Assembly (NCBI GenBank): GCA_949299545.1
Contig: CASGAM010000034.1
Location: 1 to 64,000 of the forward strand
DNA: 64,000 nucleotides
DNA from: an uncultured Prevotellaceae bacterium
GTDB lineage: Bacteria; Bacteroidota; Bacteroidia; Bacteroidales; Bacteroidaceae
Direction of reading: 5' to 3'
Positions 6,784-15,434 of this stretch are shown in pieces; position 1 is the first letter of the stretch, and each line of letters begins with the position of its first letter. Both the position numbers and the translations under genes were made by a program. The notes below the pieces were generated by a model. That model saw only the letters and a program-made list of their open reading frames with translations, did no database searches and was not told where the DNA came from.

Positions 6784-9700
6784 TTAATTATTATAAAGTT
6801 TATTTACAACTTGATTAAGACGTTGTTCAAGTTCACTTGCATCTAAAAATCTCGATTTTAGTTCTATTATTTGATTAACCAAATCTTCTACAATTTTACG
6901 TTCATCAAATGTAGGTATAACAATAGGAAGAGGCTTTAACTTTTCCAATTTTACTTGTGGAAAAACTCTACCACTCTCCTTTACTTGTTGTTCATATACA
7001 CTTCTAATATAACTTGAATTAAGTAAGCCACAAAGATACTCATATGATATTTTACCTGCAAATTCGGGCTTAATTATCCCCGCTTGAATACTGCGACCAA
7101 ACCAAATTCCGTGATAATCTATAGCGCATATTGGATATGGAGCTGTTTGTCTCCAAATGAGTTTAGGGGAAATGCTAAAATAGTCTTTATTCAAAATAAC
7201 CCGTTCACCTTCTCTTAGAGATATATCGGGACGGCAATATCGTGATGTATGGCTTGAAACATAAAAGCTATTTATATCTACTCCTTTCCAGTATTCAATA
7301 TCTATATCAGATTCTTTCTCTCCTTCATATAATAGTCTTAAACTTAAATCTGATTTACCTTTTTGGGATAATCCGACTTTTACACGTTGATAATTAATGC
7401 CAGCATCTTTAAAACGTAGAATAAAGTCAAGTTCAACTATGTTACCTGATGATTGTTTATATTCGTTTATAAATACATTATTTCTTGTTTTGTTCCAATA
7501 TTGTTGCGGGATGGCATCATATTTAGCTTGACTTAACACATCTTTTGCATTCAAGGCTGTAATGCATGAAGTCAAATCTGTAAATAATATAGTATTATTG
7601 ATTTCTGTTATGTGTTTAGAAAAACATATAGCAACAGGAACAACAGCTTCATTAAATATATTCTCTCCTAAATCCACAATCTTTATTATACTTGACTTTA
7701 ACAAGACTTTTCTTAAATCGCTATAGCGTGGTTGTCTAAGGAACGTATTAGGTGTTATAAAACAGATTATTCCATTCTCATTGCAAATGGAAAAGCTGAA
7801 ATCATAAAAATATTTATAGATATCTTTATATCCATGCGAAGTATTAGGATATAGTTTTTCATACACAAGAATTAACCTGTCTATATTAGCTCCATACGGC
7901 GGATTTCCAATCACAATGTCAAATCCACTTTTACCGTCCTCGCGGTTGAACACATCGCTGAACCATGTATGCCAAAGGAAAAACTGGTCATTGCCTGCAA
8001 GGTTGATTTGGCGCAGTTGCACGAGGATATTCTCATCAATGGCCTGCACTTCAAGTTGCTTGTTGATAGTGTCTGAAATCCGTTGCTGCAAAGCCGCTTT
8101 TCTGTTATGGTCGGAACATGAATAATAGGCGGAAAGGAGTTGCGACACGGTCTTCTGGAGCTTGTTCGTTTCGCTGTCGAACAACGAAATCTCACCTTTG
8201 TCCTTTTTGCCGTCTTTCTCATAGGTCAATTTGCTCAGGTCAACGCCGTGGAAGCTCTCCAAAAGGGAATTGCCTTGCATGATTTTGTAATCGAGGTTGG
8301 GCAACGGTGACGGTGTTTCCTCATCCACGACGATGGAGAGCCAAAAGCGCAGCCGTGCGATGTCCACTGCACCTTTTTCAATATCCACGCCGTAAATGTT
8401 GTTGTAAATAATGCTTTTCTTAATGGCCACACGGTCGTAATGCTCGTCTGCCAACGCCTCACGGCAACGCAGCAACTCGTTGAGCAATCCCATAGGAAAT
8501 GCACCCGAACCAATGGCAGGGTCGCATATCTTGACATTCTCCAATGCGGCAAGCAGTTTCGCACGTTTGTTGTCCGGTATGACGGTAGCTCCGTCTTCAG
8601 GCGACAACACGAAACGGCGGATTTTCTCTTCGGGTATCGAGGTCGCATTGTCAAGATAGGCAATTAGCGATTCCTGGCACATATAACGCACAATCTCCTT
8701 CGGGGTGTAGAACGCGCCTTTGTCCTTGTTGTCCTCAAGCAGGTTCTCGAAAATTTTGCCGAGCATCTCTGGGTCAACGCCGATGACTGCATCGTTGGGT
8801 TCGTTCTCATCGACGGTGAAGTTATATTCACTGAAAAACTGGAACAGCCGCCTGAAATATCCGGCAGGGAACACACTCTTTGGTTCGTCGTCAGCATCAC
8901 GTTCAAACAGTCCGCCATTGAGGTAAGGAATGTCTTTCCATTCGGTAAGTAATGCCTTGTCCCAACCGAATTTCTCAAACACGGCCTCACGTTCCTCAGG
9001 CTTGGTGTTGAGTATACCAAAGAAGAGCGGTTCAAGCACGGAATCAAGGTAATCGTCCTGATACGGGGAACGCTCGAACATATGCTGCATATAGTTGAGG
9101 TCGCCGTTCATCCAGCCCTTGCGTTGCAGGAAGTGCAGGAACGTGATGCGCCCCATCATCTTCTTCACATAGTCGCGTATCTTCTTTTCATCGCCTCCAA
9201 AAGCCTCCATCATGGCCTTGTCCGGCTCGCCTTTCACCTTTTCGACCCACTTGTTGCCCGACTTCTCAAACCGCTTGCCCGTGATGAACTGTATGAAGTC
9301 AGCGTATTGCTCTCGGTAACGGTCGAAGAACTCATCAGACAAGGCTTCCACGGAAAATGCTGTCTTCATGTTCTTGAAAGAGATTCCTACTTTCTGCATA
9401 TAACTAAAACGCTCGACCGCAGTCTTGTAAAGCAGTTCACTGTTGCCGAAAACATAGGTGAAACGCTTGGGCGATGTTGCCTCGTCCTTGATGTCGCAGA
9501 TAAACGACAGTCGCCAATGGTCGCCACTATCGAACACGGCAAGGGCGGCGTCGAAACTTCCGTAACGCTGGTTGATGTATGTGCGTACAAGGTTTCTCAG
9601 CCCGACACGCTTGTTTGCCACCGAACCTTTTGCTATGTCGTAACGGAACAAGCCGATGCGGAAACTGTCGGTTGTATCAATGTTGCCGAGGTAATAACCT

Positions 9701-9846
9701 TGTCCTATATCCTGCGTATCAAGTTCTTCGGGTATGCGCCTCAATTCGGTTGCACCGAAGAAGTTTTGCAAAAGATTCTGCCATTCGTCAGAGCTAAATG
9801 GTGACTGGAATATGTTTCTTAATTGGGTGTCGGTATATGCTGCCAT
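6784..9846 (-). CDS. Eco57I-type N6-adenine DNA methyltransferase
   Basis: A 1020-residue protein. The N-terminal half carries a long helical region, FLHFLQRKGW and KGAFYTPKEIVRYMC, then the SAM-binding motif CDPAIGSGAFPMG near residue 445 and the catalytic motif IGNPPYG near residue 650, which together mark a gamma-class adenine methylase of the Eco57I/type IIG kind. The part after NPPY, ending QVKLEKLKPLPIVIPTFDER, behaves as the target-recognition region. No N-terminal nuclease is visible; cleavage would come from the upstream PLD-helicase, whose stop lies 13 bp away. The gene's GC content drops sharply just downstream of NPPY (near 7890), as if the recognition part had been exchanged. Confidence 0.85.
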   Translation of the reverse strand: MAAYTDTQLRNIFQSPFSSDEWQNLLQNFFGATELRRIPEELDTQDIGQGYYLGNIDTTDSFRIGLFRYDIAKGSVANKRVGLRNLVRTYINQRYGSFDAALAVFDSGDHWRLSFICDIKDEATSPKRFTYVFGNSELLYKTAVERFSYMQKVGISFKNMKTAFSVEALSDEFFDRYREQYADFIQFITGKRFEKSGNKWVEKVKGEPDKAMMEAFGGDEKKIRDYVKKMMGRITFLHFLQRKGWMNGDLNYMQHMFERSPYQDDYLDSVLEPLFFGILNTKPEEREAVFEKFGWDKALLTEWKDIPYLNGGLFERDADDEPKSVFPAGYFRRLFQFFSEYNFTVDENEPNDAVIGVDPEMLGKIFENLLEDNKDKGAFYTPKEIVRYMCQESLIAYLDNATSIPEEKIRRFVLSPEDGATVIPDNKRAKLLAALENVKICDPAIGSGAFPMGLLNELLRCREALADEHYDRVAIKKSIIYNNIYGVDIEKGAVDIARLRFWLSIVVDEETPSPLPNLDYKIMQGNSLLESFHGVDLSKLTYEKDGKKDKGEISLFDSETNKLQKTVSQLLSAYYSCSDHNRKAALQQRISDTINKQLEVQAIDENILVQLRQINLAGNDQFFLWHTWFSDVFNREDGKSGFDIVIGNPPYGANIDRLILVYEKLYPNTSHGYKDIYKYFYDFSFSICNENGIICFITPNTFLRQPRYSDLRKVLLKSSIIKIVDLGENIFNEAVVPVAICFSKHITEINNTILFTDLTSCITALNAKDVLSQAKYDAIPQQYWNKTRNNVFINEYKQSSGNIVELDFILRFKDAGINYQRVKVGLSQKGKSDLSLRLLYEGEKESDIDIEYWKGVDINSFYVSSHTSRYCRPDISLREGERVILNKDYFSISPKLIWRQTAPYPICAIDYHGIWFGRSIQAGIIKPEFAGKISYEYLCGLLNSSYIRSVYEQQVKESGRVFPQVKLEKLKPLPIVIPTFDERKIVEDLVNQIIELKSRFLDASELEQRLNQVVNKLYNN

Positions 9847-9858
9847 AAGTATTCAGTG

Positions 9859-12800
9859 TTAAATGAAAGTTTCGGAAATGATTATTTTAGGGTCGGACAG
9901 TTCTTTTGCCTCACGTTCCTTTTCAGAGGCTTTTACCTGGTATTCTTCGAGCAGTTTGCCAATTTTCTTCTGTATCTGGAATTTGTCCGTCTTCATCTTG
10001 ACACGGTCGCCTTTGTATTCACGGGAGATGGCTTTCAGCTCACGCGGCAACCGGGCATATATGCCATCGTTGATATAAGCGGTAAGGATGTCGCACCATT
10101 CATGCAGCTTGCTATCGGACGTAATTTGCTTGACATGGCGGAGAAAGTTATTCGCTTCACGAGACGTATTATCAAGGTCTGTTCTTTTTGCCCCGTCGGT
10201 GTCCTTGACGCGCGAATATTCCGACTGGTATTTGTTTATAGCCGCATTGACATGGCCATAGTGCGGAGTGTCGGTTTCGGCGGTAAAGGGTATGGGACAT
10301 TCTTCAGGTTTAGCCCTCAGGTATTTCACGGCTTCAAGGAAATCTATCACCTCCGCCTTGCGGTCGTTTACAAGGTAGAACTCGGTTTTTACCTCCGATG
10401 AGATGAACGCTACGGTTTTGCCTGCATGATTGCCTGTTTTGCGCAGGACACGGCTTTTCATCGGCAATTCCTTTATCTTATGGTAAAGCTCACGGTCGTT
10501 GTTATACAGCTCACGCAATTCACGGAGCAAGGCTATTTTCTTGTCCAAGCTGTCTTTCACGTTGCTGTCGAAAAGGGTAAACTGGCGCACAATCTCCTCA
10601 CGAGAATAGATTTGCGCATCTTCGCCAAAGGCGGAATGGAAGCCTTGCAGCTTGATGAGGGCGTTTTTGTACAACTGTATCTCGTGGTCGCCCTGCTGCG
10701 AGGGGTAGAACATATAATTGTATATGTTCGGGGCGGTGGAACCGATACGGTTCACGCGGCCTATGCGTTGCATCAACCTTGTCGCGTTCCACGGCGAATC
10801 ATAATTCACAATCACGTTGGCGCGGTGCAGGTTGACACCCTCGGCCAGCACGTCGGAAGTGAGGATGATGTTGTAACGCCCCTCGTCATGCGGAGCGTTG
10901 GCATCAAAATTGTTCTTTATCACGCAGTCGAGGCGGTCGCGATTTGCCGCCGTCACCTTGAGTATATCGTTCCTGCCAATCTCTTTTGTCAGTCTGTCGT
11001 ACAGGTAATTCAGTGTATCAACACTTTCAGAGAAAAGCACGAGCTTGCCAGTAGGGTTGATGGACTTGTCGAAAAGCTCCGTATCAAGCCTTTTCATGAA
11101 CTCGTCAAACTTCGGGTCTCCGTGTTCTTCCTTCCACTCAGCGTTGAGCCGTTCAAGAACCGTACGGTCACTTAGCAGCATATCCTTAAATTCAGGATTG
11201 AAGGCATCAGCCGTATAAAGGATGTCTTCTCTTGAATATTTTTTCTTTTCAATGGCATACTCGATGATTTCATCAAGTTCCCACCCATTTGCCAACAGGT
11301 CTTTCACGTTCAGTTCAGGTGCGATGATAACCTTATTCTCATCGAACATGCGTATCATATCGTTGGTGATGCGCAGGAGCGTGTCAAGCGTTTTTTTGAA
11401 AGCACAGAAGCTGCTTTCGAGGCGTTTCACCATGTGGACACGGTAGATTCCCGCCAATGTCTGTCCGATGTGTTCGGCGTTCTTGTATCTTTTCTTGTAC
11501 TCATCTTTCAAAAACTCAACGGCACGGTAACGGGCGTAATGAAGGTGGTTCTTATATTGCTCGTCGGACAATGACGCAAGGGTTTCATAAAACCGGGCAC
11601 TCGTTTCCGTTCCCATTTTGTATATGACCTCCTTCGGCGGCAGGATGTTCGGGAACACTATTCCTTGCAATTCTATGTCATGCTTGTAGTCTGGGTCGTT
11701 GAGGATGTTGTTCCTCGTGCGCCGTATGGTCACCTTGTCAATCACATTATTCCTTATCTTGTCGTAAATCTTGTCCACGTCCTCCGTTACGTCACGGCTG
11801 TCACGTTCACGCATCAGCTTGTTATAAGCTTGGATAATAGGTGAGAAAAAGCCCTTGAGGTTGGGGATGCCGTTGATAGTGCAGCTCTGGCTGTTCTGGA
11901 ACAGCAGCAAAAGGTTTTGCAGGTCATCGGGGCGGTTGTTCAAGGGCGTGGCGGACAGCAGCATGACTTTTTTGTGGGTGCTGCACAACAAGCCGATGTT
12001 GGCACATGGCGACTTGCAAATCTTCTGCAATTCGTCGTATTTTCCCGAACTGTCGCTGCGGAAGCCGTGAGCCTCGTCCACTATTATGAGGTCGAACTCC
12101 TCCTTGTCCTTGTATTGGTCGCGCCCGTCAAGCACTTTTGAGAGGCTCCCGTTGGTGATGAACTGCGCCTTTTTGTATATTCCGAATTGTTTGAATGTCT
12201 TTTTCCAGTTGTCTTCAAGGGCAGGCGGATAGATGACCAAGATGTTGGTGTTTCTTCCGTTGGCTTCGATGAACCGCTTTGCTATCATCGTTGCAATCAT
12301 GGTCTTGCCCAAACCCACCACGTCTGCAAGAAACAGGCCGTTGTGTTGCATCAGCATTTGGTAGCCCTGTATTACGGCGTCCTTTTGGTATTTCAGCTCT
12401 TTCACGCCGTCGGGCAGTTCAAGCGTGAAGTCGTCCTCCACTTGGTCGCCGAAAGTGTCAATCAGCACCTTGATGTAAATCTCGTAAGGCGTAGGCTGGT
12501 AGCCGAGGTAGGTCTGCTTCTTGTACTCGGCGATGTCCGCAGGGGTGAGCGGTACGGCCTCGTTCCACAAGGTATTGAACTCGTCGAGGCAATATTTCAC
12601 GTCGTCATAGTCCTTCATGGCCACGTTAAGCTCATAGCGTGGCGACTGTGTTATGCCCAAGCCTGATTCGGATATGTTGGATGACCCCATGATTACCCAT
12701 CCGTCGCTGTTTTCATTGTGGTTCTTGGGAAGGCAGAGATAGAACTTGGCGTGCAGATTTTTTGTGGCGTGTATCCTCATTTCAAGCCGTCCGTTCGCAA

Positions 12801-13146
12801 GGTCGTCGCACATCTGCAATATGCCGGCTTCCACATCAGGGGCGTACTTGGCATCGATAATGTCCTGCTTGAACTCCTTGAAATACTTTTCCTTTGCCTC
12901 GCCCTCCTTGCCGAGCATAAGCATGGCCTTGTTATGGCGGCGGAAGATGTCGTCGATGTTTATACCGACCAATATCTTTATTTCGGAAACGTTTCCGAGT
13001 TCTTTCCTCAGTTTGAAGTAGCCTGACGAACGGAAAAATCCTACCACGGCAAGAAACCTGTCGAATGTCGCCATTTCCGCCGCTATGCCTTTCAACTTGT
13101 CGAAAAGCGTATGCCCTGTTCCGTTATTGAAGAATTTTTTACTCAT
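9859..13146 (-). CDS. PLD-nuclease / SNF2-type helicase of a restriction-like system
   Basis: A 1095-residue protein, start placed at ATG 13146 (MSKKFFNNGTGHTLF) because upstream in-frame codons run into a hairpin. Residues ~1-190 are a phospholipase D-like nuclease domain with NLHAKFYLCLP and IMGSSNISESGL. The rest is a superfamily 2 SNF2-type helicase: Walker A DVVGLGKTMIA (~residue 275), DEAH in IIVDEAHGFR, SATPLNN, and the C-terminal RIGRVNRIGS. PLD domains fused to such helicases serve as the cutting and translocating subunit in several restriction-like systems. It is the first gene of an operon with the methylase and the DUF2971 protein. Its expression may depend on the segment at 13195-13384. 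Confidence 0.85.
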   Translation of the reverse strand: MSKKFFNNGTGHTLFDKLKGIAAEMATFDRFLAVVGFFRSSGYFKLRKELGNVSEIKILVGINIDDIFRRHNKAMLMLGKEGEAKEKYFKEFKQDIIDAKYAPDVEAGILQMCDDLANGRLEMRIHATKNLHAKFYLCLPKNHNENSDGWVIMGSSNISESGLGITQSPRYELNVAMKDYDDVKYCLDEFNTLWNEAVPLTPADIAEYKKQTYLGYQPTPYEIYIKVLIDTFGDQVEDDFTLELPDGVKELKYQKDAVIQGYQMLMQHNGLFLADVVGLGKTMIATMIAKRFIEANGRNTNILVIYPPALEDNWKKTFKQFGIYKKAQFITNGSLSKVLDGRDQYKDKEEFDLIIVDEAHGFRSDSSGKYDELQKICKSPCANIGLLCSTHKKVMLLSATPLNNRPDDLQNLLLLFQNSQSCTINGIPNLKGFFSPIIQAYNKLMRERDSRDVTEDVDKIYDKIRNNVIDKVTIRRTRNNILNDPDYKHDIELQGIVFPNILPPKEVIYKMGTETSARFYETLASLSDEQYKNHLHYARYRAVEFLKDEYKKRYKNAEHIGQTLAGIYRVHMVKRLESSFCAFKKTLDTLLRITNDMIRMFDENKVIIAPELNVKDLLANGWELDEIIEYAIEKKKYSREDILYTADAFNPEFKDMLLSDRTVLERLNAEWKEEHGDPKFDEFMKRLDTELFDKSINPTGKLVLFSESVDTLNYLYDRLTKEIGRNDILKVTAANRDRLDCVIKNNFDANAPHDEGRYNIILTSDVLAEGVNLHRANVIVNYDSPWNATRLMQRIGRVNRIGSTAPNIYNYMFYPSQQGDHEIQLYKNALIKLQGFHSAFGEDAQIYSREEIVRQFTLFDSNVKDSLDKKIALLRELRELYNNDRELYHKIKELPMKSRVLRKTGNHAGKTVAFISSEVKTEFYLVNDRKAEVIDFLEAVKYLRAKPEECPIPFTAETDTPHYGHVNAAINKYQSEYSRVKDTDGAKRTDLDNTSREANNFLRHVKQITSDSKLHEWCDILTAYINDGIYARLPRELKAISREYKGDRVKMKTDKFQIQKKIGKLLEEYQVKASEKEREAKELSDPKIIISETFI

Positions 13147-13149
13147 TGG

Positions 13150-13179
13150 TTTCAGCAAAATCCCCCTACGGAGCTGAAA
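13150..13179 (-). promoter_or_regulatory. Hairpin directly upstream of the PLD-helicase start
   Basis: tttcagc at 13150-13156 pairs with gctgaaa at 13173-13179, a 7-bp stem ending three bases from the ATG. In the leftward transcript it would occupy the ribosome-binding region, so it may tune translation. Confidence 0.4.
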
Positions 13180-13194
13180 GCCAATATGGATTTG

Positions 13195-13384
13195 TCTCTC
13201 CGCAAGAGACAAAATCCGACCATGAAATATTTGTGAACCAGCAGAAAAATAAATTCAGAATACTGGATTTGCTCAACAAAATCGAAAAATCCTATGCATC
13301 TAATATATTAAGGGTGAGTAATTTTATGGTTTTTTCAATACTTTGCGTACCTTTGCAACGTAACATTCATCTCTTGCGGAGAGA
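13195..13384. repeat. Putative invertible segment bounded by 15-bp inverted repeats
   Basis: TCTCTCCGCAAGAGA at 13195-13209 recurs as its exact reverse complement at 13370-13384, enclosing 160 bp. Each arm also folds on itself, but the loop (CCGCA against TGCGG) is asymmetric, so the inverted orientation is real. The enclosed DNA holds a promoter-like box, and a tyrosine recombinase gene ends 41 bp to the right. This is the arrangement of phase-variable promoters in Bacteroidales. Inversion itself is inferred. Confidence 0.55.
13348..13355 (+). promoter_or_regulatory. Promoter -7 box inside the putative invertible segment
   Basis: TACCTTTG matches TAnnTTTG. It points right, away from the restriction-like operon and against the 3' end of the recombinase gene, where no rightward gene exists. 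If the segment flipped, it would point into the PLD-helicase gene. Confidence 0.5.
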
Positions 13385-13425
13385 TTCGGAGTTTTGCTAA
13401 ACAGATTTCACCAAGCCGATGCAGT

Positions 13426-14637
13426 CTACAAATCCTTTAATATAAGACTGTTAGCCTTATCAATTACGCTTGTGTCAAGCGAGGCGAGATAGATACGGGT
13501 TGTTTCCTCCGAATCGTGCCCCATGCCTTCGCTTATGACTGAAAGCGGTATGTTCTTGCTTTTCGCTATACTGGCCCATGAATGGCGTGCGCAGTACATC
13601 GTCAGCGGTATGGGAAGGTTCACGAGCCGCGCCACGAATTTTAATGCGACGTTCATACGGTAAAGGGCGTTCTGGTATTGCGTCCTCTCGTCGGCATTTG
13701 AGTTGGTTATTATCGGCAACAGGTATTGGGTAGTGGAACAGCCTTCGTATTTGGCGATGATGTTCTCCATGCACTTCTCCCACTTGATAGTCAGTAGTTG
13801 TCCGGTCTTTCTTCTGCGGTACGTGAGGATGCCGTTCTTCAAGTCGGACCTTTTTAGGTAGGCCATGTCTATGAACGACATTCCACGGGTGTAAAACGAG
13901 AAAAGGAACATATCCCTCGCATAATCCAGGTGCGGCTTCAGCGTCAGGTCGAGTTCCTTGATGCGCTTGATAGTTTTCAACGGAACGGCGCGTTTCACCG
14001 TCTTGTCGACTCCCGTGTAAACGTGTTTGAATGGATAGCATTGCTCCGTCAGCTCTTTTTCCACGGCACGGTTATAGACGGCGCGGAGTATGCGCATATA
14101 AAAGGATATTGTATTGGGACAGGCACCGTTGCCTTTGAGCCACGCCTCATAGAGCATCATAGAATCACCGTCCATTTCACACAACAGGATATCCTTGCCC
14201 TCACGGAACTTCATGTAACTGGCGAGCGTGGCGGCGTATGTTTCCGACGTGCGGATACGGTTCAACCGTTTCAACTGTACGATAATGCCTTGCATGAAAC
14301 TGAACAAGGACAGTGTTCCGGCGTTGTCCTTGAATCTTTCCACCACCTCGTCGGCCGTGTAAGGCTTGCCCTTGCCGTCCAATAAGGCGATGACGGCCTC
14401 CAGCCGTTTCTTGTCCCATTTTATTCTTTCAACAACAGATTGGAGGTATGACTTCCGGTTTTCCGTAGCGGAAGGCAAAATCTTCACAGCAGATGCGCTG
14501 CTGTCCCATTCATGCCTGAAAAGACGGCAGTCTGTATTTATCTGGCGGACTATGCGCCCGTGGATTACTTGATAATAAATTCCACCTTCCTTGCTGTCTG
14601 TAGTGGAAGGACGGTATTTCACTTTGATTGATGCCAT
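13426..14637 (-). CDS. Tyrosine recombinase/integrase
   Basis: A 403-residue site-specific recombinase beginning MASIKVKYRPSTTDS, with an N-terminal SAM-like arm and core-binding part. The catalytic domain has the first Arg in FYTRGMSFIDMAYL, the RHSW box in YCARHSWASIAK and the nucleophile in GHDSEETTRIYLASL, so all key residues are present. It begins 12 bp after the stop of the MobB-like gene and so ends the mobilization operon. Its 3' end lies next to the 15-bp inverted repeats, so it could be the invertase acting on them, or part of the element's own integration machinery; the second integrase at 20694-21854 makes the former plausible. Confidence 0.9.
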   Translation of the reverse strand: MASIKVKYRPSTTDSKEGGIYYQVIHGRIVRQINTDCRLFRHEWDSSASAVKILPSATENRKSYLQSVVERIKWDKKRLEAVIALLDGKGKPYTADEVVERFKDNAGTLSLFSFMQGIIVQLKRLNRIRTSETYAATLASYMKFREGKDILLCEMDGDSMMLYEAWLKGNGACPNTISFYMRILRAVYNRAVEKELTEQCYPFKHVYTGVDKTVKRAVPLKTIKRIKELDLTLKPHLDYARDMFLFSFYTRGMSFIDMAYLKRSDLKNGILTYRRRKTGQLLTIKWEKCMENIIAKYEGCSTTQYLLPIITNSNADERTQYQNALYRMNVALKFVARLVNLPIPLTMYCARHSWASIAKSKNIPLSVISEGMGHDSEETTRIYLASLDTSVIDKANSLILKDL

Positions 14638-14648
14638 TCACTCTAATT

Positions 14649-15434
14649 TTAATTGTCCTTTTTGCTTTCTTCATTTCTCACTTTTTCAAGTTGCCTGTAG
14701 AACACTGTCAAAGTGGAATCCACTCCGACAGTTTCCACCAGCTTCTCGTATGCCCCGACGGGTACGGCAAGTTCTGGGTAAAGCTCCTTGAGCATGACCG
14801 TGGTCACTTTGTGTTTGTCCGCAACCGTCCTCAGCCGCCTGTTTTCCTCACGGTATTCATGCCATTGCACCCAACTGGCGGCAAACAGCACGAAGAATAC
14901 AAGAGTGCAGATGATGGTAGCCCAGATATAAGGGTTCTTGTACCAACCGCCGGGGAGTTTGTGCCAAAGTGATTTTATCCGCTTGGATATGGCATTGCAC
15001 TTTTGGAGAAATGAAAATCCTTTTGTCTGCGGTCGGCTCTTTTGGCTGTTACCTGAAATTCGTCGGCTCTCTTCTATATGCCCGGCCAACATATTACGGA
15101 TGTCAAGCAGGATGCCGTACCTTGTAGGTATGCCATGTTTGAGCTTGTCCTGTTCGTTGGCATCCATCTTCGCCAACAGACTTGCGGCCATTTCGTCGAC
15201 CTGCGATTTCCTGTAGGAGGCAATGGTTTCCTTGCTCCTGAAAATGCCGTTGATGTTGTCCGCCGTGCTGCCGCCAAAGAAACGTATGACCGGCTCCAGC
15301 TTCACTTCCAGTCTTTTCAATGCCTCGTCCTTGCCTGAGTTGTCCTTTGATTTCACAGTAGTCTTGATTTCCTCGATGTCCTCCGCCAATGCCCCTATGA
15401 GGTCTGTCAGGTTTTGCATTTCGTCTTTCATCAT
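14649..15434 (-). CDS. MobB-like mobilization accessory membrane protein
   Basis: A 261-residue protein with an N-terminal coiled-coil-like region (LIGALAEDIEEIKTTVKSKD), a basic middle part, and one strong membrane segment near residues 168-190 (WATIICTLVFFVLFAASWV), followed by a short periplasmic-like tail. It overlaps the relaxase stop by four bases and precedes the recombinase, fixing it in the mob operon. Proteins like this often follow relaxases in Bacteroidales mobilizable elements, but their molecular job is not known to me; anchoring the relaxosome at the membrane is a guess from the topology. Confidence 0.6.
   Translation of the reverse strand: MMKDEMQNLTDLIGALAEDIEEIKTTVKSKDNSGKDEALKRLEVKLEPVIRFFGGSTADNINGIFRSKETIASYRKSQVDEMAASLLAKMDANEQDKLKHGIPTRYGILLDIRNMLAGHIEESRRISGNSQKSRPQTKGFSFLQKCNAISKRIKSLWHKLPGGWYKNPYIWATIICTLVFFVLFAASWVQWHEYREENRRLRTVADKHKVTTVMLKELYPELAVPVGAYEKLVETVGVDSTLTVFYRQLEKVRNEESKKDN

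Noticed and set aside
9082-11175. Rightward open frames of 190-250 codons opposite the methylase and helicase genes
   Set aside because: They mirror GC-rich coding DNA on the other strand, have no family signature and no promoter or leader of their own.
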